From Prevotella sp. (GTDB lineage Bacteria > Bacteroidota > Bacteroidia > Bacteroidales > Bacteroidaceae), in NCBI GenBank assembly GCA_022773395.1, contig JALFBL010000110.1, forward strand, positions 1 through 64,000: a stretch of DNA of 64,000 nucleotides, written 5' to 3'. This document shows, one piece after another, positions 19,861-31,785 of the stretch (positions are counted from its first letter, which is position 1; each line of letters begins with the position of its first letter). The notes under the pieces are model-generated. The model was not told the origin of the DNA. It searched no databases and saw only the letters and a list, made by a program, of their open reading frames with translations. The translations under genes were made by a program, and so were the position numbers.

Positions 19861-20408
19861 AAACGGTCAACTATATAAAGTGAAACAAATAATAACATCA
19901 CCTTGGCCGGCATATTCTGCACATAGCTTCTCATGAGTTTCAACGCCTTTCCCATGTGATTCTCTACGGTTTTCTCTGAAATGCTCAATGCGGCTGCAAT
20001 TTCGCGGTATTTCATCTTGCGCAATTTGTTCATTTCGAACACCTCCCGGCATTTCGGAGGCAGGATGCCTAATATATGATCCAACACTTCGCTGTCATTG
20101 TTTTCCCTGCAGTCCTCTTCCGGCACATTTGCCAGAGCCGTCGGCATGGCATCCGCTGAAACGATGTCCACATTCCGGCGCTTGCGTATGAACGAGATGC
20201 AATTGTTCTTGATGGAAGTTGTTATGTAAGCGACAAACTCTTCTTCGGGCAATTCGTCTTTCTTGCGGTTCCACACGCTGACAAACAAATCCTGAACAAT
20301 GTCCTCACAGTCATCCTGAACAGGAACATATCCGTATGCCATTCGACACATCATAGGATAATATTTCTGGAATTTCACCTTAAAACGCTGTTTTCTGTTT
20401 GTATCCAT
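19857..20408 (-). CDS. ECF RNA polymerase sigma factor (FecI-like)
   Basis: Sigma70 r2 and r4 regions: DDCEDIVQDLFVSVWNRK; LPPKCREVFEMNKLRKMKYREIAAALSISEKTVENHMGKALK. Confidence 0.92.
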   Translation of the reverse strand: MDTNRKQRFKVKFQKYYPMMCRMAYGYVPVQDDCEDIVQDLFVSVWNRKKDELPEEEFVAYITTSIKNNCISFIRKRRNVDIVSADAMPTALANVPEEDCRENNDSEVLDHILGILPPKCREVFEMNKLRKMKYREIAAALSISEKTVENHMGKALKLMRSYVQNMPAKVMLLFVSLYIVDRL

Positions 20409-20470
20409 CAGAACAATTGTCATCTCACTTCCTTACCGCGGTGCATACCATGACGCAACTTCACCGCCTG

Positions 20471-21169
20471 TCAGATTCTCATGCTTACGCCTGCCGTTAC
20501 GAACCCCTTGTACCCAAGACCTACCTCAAGGAAACCTCCAATGCTGTTGTTGCCAACACGCAAGGCTATCGGATTGACATGAAAAGCAAAATTGGTTGAC
20601 ACTTCCGATCTTTGGAGAGTTGCTTTGCTGCCTTCGCTTGTCAGGCCTTTTTCCGAATAGCGCGACACATCCACGCCTACAGCCACCGAGCCATAAAGTT
20701 CGAACAAACCTTTCTTAAGGTATATCATTTCGGCTGCCGGCAGAACAAGGAAATCCATTTCGTTCTCCTTTATATAGGGAGCGGTCTCTCCATCCTTGGT
20801 TATCTTGCTGCTTAATTGCGTGAAACCGAAATCGAGACCAACTCTGAAGCGGTTGATACCGTAGCGATATCCGATGCCCAACACACCTGTTGAAGTTATA
20901 TCCGAGCGAGTGGTTCCATTCAGGACATCGTCCAACCCCATTCCCCAGAAACTGACAGTGGTCAATGTCAGGCCATCGCTGCCACCCAAACGGAATTCAT
21001 GATGTCCGTCGTTGTAATCAAACTCACCATTGCCTCTCTGCGCATTTGCCGCACAGCAGCCTGTAATCAGACAAACGGCCAGCATCAAAGAACGTGCAGA
21101 AAGAATGCCAACCGGCTTGCTGCTTGTATTTATGGTTTGCAAAGATAATGCAAATTCTTTGATTCTCAT
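20471..21169 (-). CDS. Outer-membrane beta-barrel protein
   Basis: Signal peptide-like N-terminus, alternating beta strands, terminal KGFVTAGVSMRI; a -7 element (TATCTTTG, 21147-21140) inside the ORF suggests the true start may be as far in as 21085. Confidence 0.65.
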   Translation of the reverse strand: MRIKEFALSLQTINTSSKPVGILSARSLMLAVCLITGCCAANAQRGNGEFDYNDGHHEFRLGGSDGLTLTTVSFWGMGLDDVLNGTTRSDITSTGVLGIGYRYGINRFRVGLDFGFTQLSSKITKDGETAPYIKENEMDFLVLPAAEMIYLKKGLFELYGSVAVGVDVSRYSEKGLTSEGSKATLQRSEVSTNFAFHVNPIALRVGNNSIGGFLEVGLGYKGFVTAGVSMRI

Positions 21170-21317
21170 TGTTTTTTCTATTTTCAATTTACCTTGTTTT
21201 ATTTTCGCGTCCTTCAGTCCGCTTTTCTGCACAGATAACGCAATGCCAGCCAAAAACCCCTATTTCCTTTCTGAATATTTAAAAAAGATGCAAAAACAGC
21301 ATCACCTTCCCTAAAAA

Positions 21318-21350
21318 AAATCCGCACTCCCCTCCACGGGGAATGCGGAT
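21318..21350 (-). terminator. Terminator downstream of ompA-family gene
   Basis: ATCCGCATTCCCC-GTGGA-GGGGAGTGCGGAT followed by T8 on the minus strand. Confidence 0.8.
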
Positions 21351-21374
21351 CGCCTCAATGAATAAATTCTATTA

Positions 21375-22580
21375 TTAGTCTTCTGTAATCTGAACTGTTG
21401 CGCGGCGGTTGAAATCAACCGGTTCCAAGATGGCAACACCACCATAAGAGGCAGTCTTGATTCTTTCAGCGTTAACGCCCATCTTGATCAATTCGTTGGC
21501 TACACGCTGAGCACGTTTCTCAGAGAGAACCTTGTTGATGGCAGGAGTACCTGTTGCGCTATCAGCATAACCTGTAACGAGGATGTTGGAGTTGTTCTCG
21601 ATAGCATACTTAGCCAGTGCCTGAACGTTGACAAGGTCTTTCAAAACTGCGATTTCTGTCTTACCCAAGTTGAAGAATACGGAAACCGGAGTAGTAATGA
21701 AGTCCTTGACAGACTTTGTTACAACAACCTCCTTGGTTTCGGTCTTAGGTTTCTGAGCCAATTCTGTCTTCAGGCGATCGATCTCAGAATTTGCATCACC
21801 CAACTGTGCGTTGAGGGCATCAATCTGTGACTGCGACAACTGCTTGATGGCATCTACATCTGGAACTCTGTTCCAACCGAGCGTCTTGCCCAGATTGACA
21901 GTAAGCCCTACCTCAGCATACAACTGGTTGTCTTTATCTACCCATCCACGTCCGTAGCCAACGTTGTGCCACAGCATGTCAGCACTACCGTCAATGTCTT
22001 CTTCGTAACGGTTCCATCCCAACTCTACGTTAAGCGCAACACGGTTGCTCAACTTGAATTGGTTCAAGAGACCTACGCCAATGTTCATTGTATAGAAATC
22101 ATACGTCATGGAACGTGCAATACCTCCCCCTATGAAAGGAATAACATTCCATACACGATCAGGGTTGTAGCCACACAACATATTGCTTAAATTGAAAAGA
22201 GCCTGCTCGCTCAATGTCCAATATTCGTTGCTTTTTCCAACAATATTCTTGTTCTCCGTGTCAGGATTTACCGATTTAGCCCAAATGCCTTGCCACTTGG
22301 TGCGAAGTCCCAATCCGGGAGTAAACCACTTGCCCACTGCAAGAGAAAGGCCCAAGTTGGTACGCTCACTGGCAAACGGACTGTTTGACTTGCTGGTCAA
22401 TCCCCATCCATGCTCTTGGTTTGAATACCATGTTGTCCCTTGCAATCCACCTTGAATAAACCAATTGCTCCAAAACGAATTGGTTGCTACGCTGTGCTTC
22501 ACAGCAGGAACGTCTTCAGTCTGCGCCATTGAAGACACAGAAACAGTTGCGAAAACTAATAAAACAAATAATTTCTTCAT
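21375..22580 (-). CDS. OmpA-family outer-membrane protein
   Basis: N-terminal barrel, C-terminal OmpA motif NNSNILVTGYADSATGTPAINKVLSEKRAQRVANELIKMGV. Confidence 0.92.
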   Translation of the reverse strand: MKKLFVLLVFATVSVSSMAQTEDVPAVKHSVATNSFWSNWFIQGGLQGTTWYSNQEHGWGLTSKSNSPFASERTNLGLSLAVGKWFTPGLGLRTKWQGIWAKSVNPDTENKNIVGKSNEYWTLSEQALFNLSNMLCGYNPDRVWNVIPFIGGGIARSMTYDFYTMNIGVGLLNQFKLSNRVALNVELGWNRYEEDIDGSADMLWHNVGYGRGWVDKDNQLYAEVGLTVNLGKTLGWNRVPDVDAIKQLSQSQIDALNAQLGDANSEIDRLKTELAQKPKTETKEVVVTKSVKDFITTPVSVFFNLGKTEIAVLKDLVNVQALAKYAIENNSNILVTGYADSATGTPAINKVLSEKRAQRVANELIKMGVNAERIKTASYGGVAILEPVDFNRRATVQITED

Positions 22581-22739
22581 GATTAAATTTTATAAAAAGT
22601 GATTTATATATCTTGCTATACCTAAATTTGTTTGCAAAGGTACATAAAAATTCCATACATTTAGGAAACGACAATAGAAATTTGCTTATTTTTTTTAATA
22701 TTTTACCAAAATAAAACCATTATATACTAAAAAGTCGTC

Positions 22740-24575
22740 TTAGCCCAATTTCTTCTCTATGTCTGATTGAGGAAAAATGGTTAAAATTGTCTTTCCATCA
22801 GGAGTATAATTTACATTACTGCAAGCAAAAAGGCGGTTCTGAATATTCTCCATTTCTTCATTGCCCAGCACCTGACCGTAGGGGATGGCCGCATGGTGGG
22901 CAAGACAAAGTGCCAGAACATGGTGCATTTCCTCAGCAATACTGGTGCCAGATGTCCGGGTCTCCTTCACCATATCTTGCACCAACTTGACACCGTCCAG
23001 CCCTTCGACAAAGGCCGGCATACCGTTGAGTGCATAACTTCCATTGCCCAAATCAGACAAATCAAAGCCCAAATGCGCCATTGTGGGGAGAATATGGTCA
23101 AGCACCGCGCTTTCGACCGCGGAAAACCGGATGATTTCGGGAAACAAAAGCCTTTGCGTGTTTCCCAATTGGTTGTGCAACCGCTCCATGTACTCGTCAT
23201 ATAATATACGTACATGCGCGCGATGCTGGTCAATAATCATCAGTCCCGACTTGACAGCCGTCATGATATACTTTCCTTTATATTGATAGTGGACAGGCGA
23301 CTTGTCAACAGCAATGTCGTTGGGCGCAACCGCAACTTCCTCATCAAAAAGATTCATTGCCTCCGGCAGAATGCTTTCCGTTTCTCCTTCCAGGCTGCTT
23401 CCATCAGCGGAGCCATACAACCGGCTCCATTCTTTGGGAGCTTTCGATTGCCCTGCAGAAGAGTGCTTGAAAGGATTGTATTGTGGGTCGTAATGCACTT
23501 TAGGCACGAAAGAAGTTGCATGAGACGGATTGAACACAGGAATGTCAGGGCATCCCTCCGTATCGAAATCGATGGCCGGGACATCATTGAACTTTCCAAT
23601 CGACTCTTTTACGGAAGCCGCAAGTATCTGCCATATCGTTTGTTCGTTTTCAAACTTGATTTCAGTTTTTGTAGGATGGATATTCACATCAATGTCTTCG
23701 GCAGGCACATCAAAATAGATGAAATAAGGCACTTGCTCGCCAGCAGGCACCAGCCGTTCAAAAGCCGCGGCAACGGCTTTATGAAAATAGGGATGCTTCA
23801 TGTAGCGCCCGTTCACGAAAAAATACTGGTGTGCTCCCTTTTTGCGGGCCGATTCGGGCTTTCCCACAAAGCCGGATATGTTGCAAACAGTAGTTTCCAC
23901 GCCCAAAGACAGAAGATCCTGATTGATTTTCTTGCCGAAGACATCCACAATTCTTTGCCGAAGGCCGCAAGCACGAAGATTGAGCAATTCGGTTCCGTTG
24001 CTGTGCAGCGTGAAACCGATGCCGGGATTGACCAGCACAATGCGCTCAAAAGCCGTCAGGATGTGGTTCAGTTCCGTAGAATTGGACTTGAGAAACTTTC
24101 TTCTCGCCGGTACGTTGAAAAAAAGATTCTCCACAGAGAAACGGCTTCCCATCGCACAAGCCACTGGTTCCTGAGCCACAACCCTGCTGCCGGAAAGAGA
24201 AAGACGCGTGCCGATTTCTTCATCGCTCATACGCGTTTGCAATTCCACCTGTGCCACAGCCGCAATACTTGCCAAAGCCTCTCCACGAAATCCCATTGTA
24301 TGCAAAGCGAAAAGGTCGTCAGCCTGCCTGATTTTAGAAGTAGCATGGCGCTCAAACGCCAGGCGCGCATCGGTTTCAGACATACCTTTCCCATCATCGA
24401 CAACCTGTATCGATGTTCTCCCCGCATCTACAATCAGCACGTGAATGGTTTGTGCTCCTGCATCAATCGCATTCTCCACCAATTCCTTCACTACCGAGGC
24501 AGGGCGCTGTATCACCTCGCCGGCCGCTATCTGATTGGCTACGCTGTCAGGCAAAAGTTGTATGACATCTTTCAT
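22740..24575 (-). CDS. mutL: DNA mismatch repair protein MutL
   Basis: [47 protein letters not shown]. Confidence 0.98.
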   Translation of the reverse strand: MKDVIQLLPDSVANQIAAGEVIQRPASVVKELVENAIDAGAQTIHVLIVDAGRTSIQVVDDGKGMSETDARLAFERHATSKIRQADDLFALHTMGFRGEALASIAAVAQVELQTRMSDEEIGTRLSLSGSRVVAQEPVACAMGSRFSVENLFFNVPARRKFLKSNSTELNHILTAFERIVLVNPGIGFTLHSNGTELLNLRACGLRQRIVDVFGKKINQDLLSLGVETTVCNISGFVGKPESARKKGAHQYFFVNGRYMKHPYFHKAVAAAFERLVPAGEQVPYFIYFDVPAEDIDVNIHPTKTEIKFENEQTIWQILAASVKESIGKFNDVPAIDFDTEGCPDIPVFNPSHATSFVPKVHYDPQYNPFKHSSAGQSKAPKEWSRLYGSADGSSLEGETESILPEAMNLFDEEVAVAPNDIAVDKSPVHYQYKGKYIMTAVKSGLMIIDQHRAHVRILYDEYMERLHNQLGNTQRLLFPEIIRFSAVESAVLDHILPTMAHLGFDLSDLGNGSYALNGMPAFVEGLDGVKLVQDMVKETRTSGTSIAEEMHHVLALCLAHHAAIPYGQVLGNEEMENIQNRLFACSNVNYTPDGKTILTIFPQSDIEKKLG

Positions 24576-24889
24576 ATTCTATCTATCATTGCCATCCATA
24601 CCATCAACATGACCAGAAGGATGACCAACGTCATGACGATGTTGAACGTCCATGACCTCTTATTCAACTGTTCTCTTCGGCGACGGGTATGCGTGGCTGC
24701 TTCGAGAAAGGCTCCCTTCAGCCTCAACGCCCCTGCTTCTCCCGTCCCTTCTCTGTCTGGCGAAGTGCCTGCGGCTCCCAATTCTTTCTTGACCCGCTCT
24801 TCCATCTGTTTCAGTCTGTCCCTGCGCTCGTTCACATACAAATATTCATGACGGAAACCTTGCGGACGGCGCATATTGAAGAACCCCAT
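24572..24889 (-). CDS. Small membrane protein between mutL and ostA-like gene
   Basis: 105 aa with a C-terminal TM; 4-nt overlap with mutL. Confidence 0.65.
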   Translation of the reverse strand: MGFFNMRRPQGFRHEYLYVNERRDRLKQMEERVKKELGAAGTSPDREGTGEAGALRLKGAFLEAATHTRRRREQLNKRSWTFNIVMTLVILLVMLMVWMAMIDRI

Positions 24890-24894
24890 GGCGT

Positions 24895-26619
24895 CTATTC
24901 CGGTTTGTCGGTTTCCACAATCGGCCCACCCGAAGGATTCAAGGAGACTCCATTGCCCTTCCCGTCCACCAAATCAGAGATTTTCTGCAATGGCGCACTG
25001 TGCCTCTTCTGTTTTTTCATCTCCATCCCCGCCGCTTTTCCCCGCCAAACAAAGATATCTTCCTTGCTCTTGGGACGAATGTCTTCAAACCATGCAAAGT
25101 TGTTCAGTCTCTGAACCGCCGGAGGAATCTGAATCAGGGGATACCAGGTACCTTCCACTTTGGGTGTCCATATCTTGTCCAGCTTTCGGTCTTTCATAAA
25201 CATCCGCATCTCGTCTGTTTCCATGTAGTTCACAACCGACAGCGAACTGTCTTTCTCCAACGGATAGAAAGTGCACTGCACATTTCCCTTTGCCACCGTT
25301 CGGCAGATTTCTCCATTTTGGAAATATCCTTTCATTTCTTTGGAAGCAATCTGATTGTAATGGTCTTCTTTGTCCACCTGTTCCACAGACAACGCCTGCC
25401 CCACGATATGAACGCTGTCAACGGTAGAGTCGTTCATGTAGATGTCGATTCTTTCGCCCAACATCTGTCGATTGTCGCTCCAAGCAATCGGGTCCTTATA
25501 CATCACCATCAATGAGTCTTTGGTATCGTAAACCAGCGAGTCGCACACAGCCTGCATGTCCCTGCGATAGATTCTCACCTTGTCGAAACAATGTATTTTC
25601 CTCCACACCGAGTCAGTGTCAATGTTGTAGGTGTACATCTTCATCGAGTCGGCATGCATGTAGAGCGTGTCCTTCTGAGAACAGTCAACCAACATGGCGC
25701 GCTTGGTGGCTATCGCCTTCCCTGTTTTTTCGTTGTACCAAAAATAGTCGCAGTACATCTGGTTTTTGTTCTCCCGGTCTTTATATACCACATTGCTGAA
25801 TCCCTCGCTGATACCGGTCTTGTCGTTATGAAAAAGGCTGTCGGCCGTAATTTCCTTTTGCTTGTTCACCAACGTACTGCGTGCAAACAGTCTTGCACGT
25901 TCCTTGTTCGTGTCGTAATAGCCATCCTCCGTTTTGATGACCGTTTTGCCCGACGTGATGGTAGAAGGCCCCACGGCATGGGCTATTTTCGTATATGTGT
26001 CATAATACAAAGTATCGGTATTCATGAGAAACTTCTTGTTCTTCAGATGAACATCGTATTGAAACATGGATTGACGCGTGTCCGTGTGGTATTCGCCCCA
26101 ATCGGAAGTGAGCACATTGTTTTTGTCGATCATCTTGCCACCTTCAAAAAAATAGCCCAAGTTGTACAGACGGTCATAGTCGAGACTGTCGGTGAAAAGT
26201 TTTGTGGCGCGATGTGTCAGCACCACGTTCCTGCGAACCCTCACCATCTGTTCATTGCCATCATAATGCGCATAGTCGCCGATTAAAGTCAGCGTGTCTC
26301 CCTGTCTCAGTTTCACATGTCCGAAAGCCTCGAACGAGTTGGACGTTTCAAAGAAATAAGCACTGTCGCAAGTGAGGATAGCCCCTTTGTGCCGGAAACT
26401 GACATTTCCTTTCAAGATTTGCGCGTCAGGCAACCGCCCGTACCGGTCGTAGCTCAATTGGTCGGCATGCAGCAGATACACACGCTGGTCGGAAGTACTC
26501 TGCTTCTTGCGAGGCTTTTGGCGCGATGCCACAAGGCTTAGTCCAAACAGGCACAGAATCACCATGAGGAAGATTCTATGCCCGTCAATAGGGTTCTTCA
26601 TCTGTCGTTTCAACGTCAT
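24895..26619 (-). CDS. OstA/LptA-like protein
   Basis: Repeated OstA-type motifs: LKGNVSFRHKGAILTCDSAYFFETSNSFEAFGHVKLRQGDTLTLIGDYAHYDG. Confidence 0.82.
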   Translation of the reverse strand: MTLKRQMKNPIDGHRIFLMVILCLFGLSLVASRQKPRKKQSTSDQRVYLLHADQLSYDRYGRLPDAQILKGNVSFRHKGAILTCDSAYFFETSNSFEAFGHVKLRQGDTLTLIGDYAHYDGNEQMVRVRRNVVLTHRATKLFTDSLDYDRLYNLGYFFEGGKMIDKNNVLTSDWGEYHTDTRQSMFQYDVHLKNKKFLMNTDTLYYDTYTKIAHAVGPSTITSGKTVIKTEDGYYDTNKERARLFARSTLVNKQKEITADSLFHNDKTGISEGFSNVVYKDRENKNQMYCDYFWYNEKTGKAIATKRAMLVDCSQKDTLYMHADSMKMYTYNIDTDSVWRKIHCFDKVRIYRRDMQAVCDSLVYDTKDSLMVMYKDPIAWSDNRQMLGERIDIYMNDSTVDSVHIVGQALSVEQVDKEDHYNQIASKEMKGYFQNGEICRTVAKGNVQCTFYPLEKDSSLSVVNYMETDEMRMFMKDRKLDKIWTPKVEGTWYPLIQIPPAVQRLNNFAWFEDIRPKSKEDIFVWRGKAAGMEMKKQKRHSAPLQKISDLVDGKGNGVSLNPSGGPIVETDKPE

Positions 26620-28052
26620 CTAACCCAACCTTGATATTCAAATTGACAGTTTTTATAACGGTCGTTCAAACGCACATACGTGGTTCTTATTTTGTTCTTT
26701 ATCCAGTCATCCAGAAATTCGGTCTTGCGCTTGGCAAGCACCACTTCTTTCATTGTCTGGAAGTCTTCCGTGATGGTGGCCCTATGTCCTTCCACCCGAT
26801 TCTTCAGTTTGATGATGGCACAGACGGTTTTTCCTTTATCATTGACCATCTGGAAAGCCTGTGACACCTGTCCCACCGCCAAAGTATCAACCACGCGCGC
26901 CACCTCCGTCGGCAAATCCTGCATACGGAATTTCGATGTGCGTGCAGCTTCATGCACGTTCACCATCAGTCCCTTGTTGTTTTTCGTGTCCTTATCGTCC
27001 GACAGAGCGGTGGCAGCATCATCAAAAGAAAACTTGCTGGCCGTGATGTCTCTGCTGACAGAGTCCAGCCGGTTTTCTGCCTGTTGGATGGCCTCCTGCG
27101 ACACACGAGGCTTCAGAAGAATGTGGCGGCACTTGATCTTATCGCCTCTCTTGTCGATCAACTGGATGATGTGATAGCCAAATTCCGTTTCCACAATCTT
27201 TGAGATTTTCTTCGGGTCGGTCAGATTGAATGCCACACTGGCAAAAGCAGGATCCAGCATTCCCCTACCCGTGTAGTCAAGTTCGCCGCCCATCCGCGCC
27301 GTTCCAGGATCTTCAGAATAAAGGCGTGCAAGCGTGGCGAACGACGTCTCGCCACTATTCACGCGCTCCGTGTATTTGCGCAATTCGTCCTTCACCCTAT
27401 TGATTTCCTCAACAGAAACTTTGGGAGTATTGGTCAGGATTTGCACCTCCACAGCCGTTGGCACGAACGGAATACTGTCTTCCGGCAGTTTTTTGAAATA
27501 TTCGCGGACATCCGCCGGCGACACGGTCACACCTGCCACCAACTTGTCCTTCATTCTCTCAATCAGCATGTGGTCGCGGAAATCATCGTGCAGTTCCTGT
27601 CGGATCTGCGTCAGCGACTGCTTGCGGTATTCCTCCAGTTTCTCCCTGCTTCCGCCAGCAGCCTGCATCCACATACTGATTTGGCGTTCCACCGATTGTG
27701 CAATTTCCGACTCGGTCACCTCGATACTGTCGATGGCAGCCTGATGCAGGAACAATTTCTGCACAGCAATCCGCTCGGGAATGGCACAGTCGGGATCCCC
27801 CTTCCACCTGATGTCTTCAGCCTCACCTTGCAGCCGCAGCATCTCCACGTCCGACTTAAGGATTGGCTCGTCACCCACAATCCATACCACTTCGTCCACC
27901 ACACTTTGCGGCTGGGCCTCCGCACCGACAGTCGTCACCGAGTCGTTTCCGGCATACGGAACGGCCGTTCCCGTCCCGCCATTGGCATGAATGCCCACCG
28001 CAGCCAGAAACAGAGTCGAGGCAGCCAGCCCCACATATTTTGATTTTCTCAT
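26616..28052 (-). CDS. SurA-like periplasmic peptidyl-prolyl isomerase
   Basis: SurA N-domain and parvulin domain (FATLARLYSEDPGTARMGGELDYTGRGMLDPAFA). Confidence 0.88.
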   Translation of the reverse strand: MRKSKYVGLAASTLFLAAVGIHANGGTGTAVPYAGNDSVTTVGAEAQPQSVVDEVVWIVGDEPILKSDVEMLRLQGEAEDIRWKGDPDCAIPERIAVQKLFLHQAAIDSIEVTESEIAQSVERQISMWMQAAGGSREKLEEYRKQSLTQIRQELHDDFRDHMLIERMKDKLVAGVTVSPADVREYFKKLPEDSIPFVPTAVEVQILTNTPKVSVEEINRVKDELRKYTERVNSGETSFATLARLYSEDPGTARMGGELDYTGRGMLDPAFASVAFNLTDPKKISKIVETEFGYHIIQLIDKRGDKIKCRHILLKPRVSQEAIQQAENRLDSVSRDITASKFSFDDAATALSDDKDTKNNKGLMVNVHEAARTSKFRMQDLPTEVARVVDTLAVGQVSQAFQMVNDKGKTVCAIIKLKNRVEGHRATITEDFQTMKEVVLAKRKTEFLDDWIKNKIRTTYVRLNDRYKNCQFEYQGWVR

Positions 28053-28054
28053 CT

Positions 28055-29479
28055 TTACTTATGATTGTTTACGGTGTCAAGCACCTCTTTGTCCACCACC
28101 ACACTGTAACGCTTGCGGAGATCGGCCACCCACTGCTTTTCCAATTGGTCTTGGTAGTCGGCCGTCACCAACCCGCGCACGTCTGTATAGTCCTGCGGTT
28201 TCTTTTTCAGCAGTTTGCCATAGACAGCATCAATGGGATAATCTTTCAGCGAAGTGACAGTAGTGTCTTTCTTGAACACCATTTTGTCGATGAAGGCATT
28301 GTCGCCTTTTTTAAAGATTCCTTTTTCCACACGGATGCGGACAACCGAATCGTTGTTGAACGTGGTGCGCAGTTTCTCCGCCCACTTGTCGAACGCCAGA
28401 TCCTTCACACAGTCTTTCACAGCCTTCACATCCTTCTGGTCTTTCACATGATACGCCATTCCCTTGTATCGCGGTTCGTCCCAGTAATATTTCTTTTTGT
28501 TTGCCTTGTAGAAAGCCTCCAGTGCCGCCTCATCCTTGGCAGCCTTGTCCCAAACGGTACGGTTGCTGATTTCGTAAAGCAATAACCCTTCGTAATACTC
28601 TCTGATCAGATTCTTCAGCTCAGGGTCTTTCGCCGACATTTCGTCCGCATATTTCTCCATCAGTTGAGCGGAAGAAATGTTTTGCCGTTTGGCAATGGAG
28701 TCGATGGCCACATCGGCAATTCTTTCCTTCGCGCCACGAACTTCGATAAACCTTATGATGTCTCCCTTCAGCATTTCAAAGGGTTCCAGCTGCTTTCGGT
28801 CTTTCATCAATATGATATGGTATCCGGCGGGCGAAAGGAAAGGTTTGCTCATTTCATCTTTCTGCAAAGAAAAGGCCACATCTTCAAATTCTTTCAACGT
28901 TTGCCCCGGTGCCACCCACGGCAGCACACCGCCTTTGGCGGCAGAACCGGGATCCTGCGAGAACTTGCGTGCCATTTCAGAGAAATCGGCACCTGCTTTC
29001 AGCGCATTGTAGATAGAGTCAATGCGCAGTTTTGCCTTGTCCTTTTCCTCCTGCGTTGCTTTCTGCTTGAGCAGCAGCAGAATGTGGGCAGGCATCACCA
29101 ATCCTTTGGAACCTATGTTTTTTTTGGTGTCCTCATACACTTTCAACGCCTCCCTCTCTATGGCTTCGTCGGTGACGAACACCGGGCGAATTTGCTGGTT
29201 GCGGTAGGTGGCGAACTCGTTTTTAAAAGAACTGAGCGTGTCCAGTTTGGCATCCAATGCCGCCTGTACCTTCAATTTGTAGTTCACAAACAAATCAACA
29301 TATTCTGCCACCGTCTTCTTGTCGATAACGCCGTCAGCATTGTTCTTGTTGTAAGAGTATTCAAACTCAGAACGGTGCACAGGCTTTCCGTTCACCGTCA
29401 TAATCACCGGATCGGCCGTCTGTGCAAAAGCCGCTCCTCCACTCAGGAGCATGAAAACGAATAGTATTCTGGATTTCAT
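28055..29479 (-). CDS. Parvulin-type peptidyl-prolyl isomerase
   Basis: FSEMARKFSQDPGSAAKGGVLPWVAPGQTLKEFEDVAFSLQ; signal peptide. Confidence 0.88.
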   Translation of the reverse strand: MKSRILFVFMLLSGGAAFAQTADPVIMTVNGKPVHRSEFEYSYNKNNADGVIDKKTVAEYVDLFVNYKLKVQAALDAKLDTLSSFKNEFATYRNQQIRPVFVTDEAIEREALKVYEDTKKNIGSKGLVMPAHILLLLKQKATQEEKDKAKLRIDSIYNALKAGADFSEMARKFSQDPGSAAKGGVLPWVAPGQTLKEFEDVAFSLQKDEMSKPFLSPAGYHIILMKDRKQLEPFEMLKGDIIRFIEVRGAKERIADVAIDSIAKRQNISSAQLMEKYADEMSAKDPELKNLIREYYEGLLLYEISNRTVWDKAAKDEAALEAFYKANKKKYYWDEPRYKGMAYHVKDQKDVKAVKDCVKDLAFDKWAEKLRTTFNNDSVVRIRVEKGIFKKGDNAFIDKMVFKKDTTVTSLKDYPIDAVYGKLLKKKPQDYTDVRGLVTADYQDQLEKQWVADLRKRYSVVVDKEVLDTVNNHK

Positions 29480-29500
29480 TGTTGTTTTTTAATGAATGAT

Positions 29501-30994
<1,494 letters not shown>

Positions 30995-31320
30995 TTATTG
31001 CGTGCAAAAATAGTAATAAATTTCGACATAGATACATGTACTCCCCATTTTCTCCCTCAATTAATTCAATTTAACGCGGCAGTCGCTGAATAGGGGGATG
31101 CCACGCAGAGAACTGCAGGAAGAGGCGACTGAGGTGCCGGAGCGTCTGGACACGCGGACAACCGATGAACAGGACTGTCCGTCAGTGTTTGTCAACACGC
31201 TTTTCCCGTTTTTCACCGAAATATCCGAATGCAGCGACAAGAGTTCTTGACATAAATCAACAAAAGGCCATGTTTTTAATAATTACAGCATTACTTGTTG
31301 GTTGTGTGCGAAAACACTGT

Positions 31321-31328
31321 TACCTTTG
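31321..31328 (+). promoter_or_regulatory. -7 element TACCTTTG with a TTGG -33-like element at 31298-31301 (19-nt spacer)
   Basis: TTGG-N19-TACCTTTG fits the Bacteroidota sigma-A promoter pattern. Confidence 0.65.
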
Positions 31329-31333
31329 CACCA

Positions 31334-31690
31334 GAATTCAATAGGATAGCAAAAGGTAAAAAGAAAAAGCAGGACAAGAATCCATAGAATTGAAATGCAG
31401 ATTTTAGCTTTTAAGGTAAAGATTGTAAAGGACATATATTTAGGTAATAAGTTGATTCGATAATATTTTTATAGGTTTTTAGTTTAGGTTAGAAAGATTG
31501 TCAATAGGTTGAAGAGGACAGAAGGTAAAGAAGATTGAAGGAGGGATAACAAATACCCGCGAGGGTGAGTTGATGAAAGGAGAAAAGAATATAATAGGTA
31601 AAAGTTTTCATAAGGGACAATAGGTTATTAGCTCGTTTAAATTGAAGGTTGACGGCAATCTCTTGAAGATTGCCGTTATGCTTTTTATAT
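31334..31690 (+). ncRNA. Candidate orphan noncoding/dual-function RNA, ~350 nt
   Basis: Promoter just upstream, 10-bp terminator stem with T-rich tail at the end, no conventional ORF, strongly purine-rich, five AGGTAA(A/T) motifs (31354, 31414, 31442, 31523, 31596) and a GNRA hairpin ACCC-GCGA-GGGT at 31555-31566. Confidence 0.55.
31652..31690 (+). terminator. Intrinsic terminator of the orphan RNA
   Basis: ACGGCAATCT-CTTGA-AGATTGCCGT then TATGCTTTTTATAT. Confidence 0.75.
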
Positions 31691-31785
31691 CCCGGCATTT
31701 TTTCTTTGGCTCCATTGCCTTTTTTGATGGCAATTTATGGGCAGCCTGCCATCATTTGTGAATTTTAATCTTTATCTTTGCACGC

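Noticed and set aside
31334-31690. RNase P RNA or 6S RNA as the identity of the orphan RNA
   Set aside because: The universally conserved GAGGAAAGUCCGGGC/ACAGAA-type RNase P core is absent, and the two halves are not complementary as expected for 6S.
31501-31698. 65-aa minus ORF over the orphan RNA
   Set aside because: Antisense to a promoter/terminator-defined + unit; poor composition and no promoter on minus.
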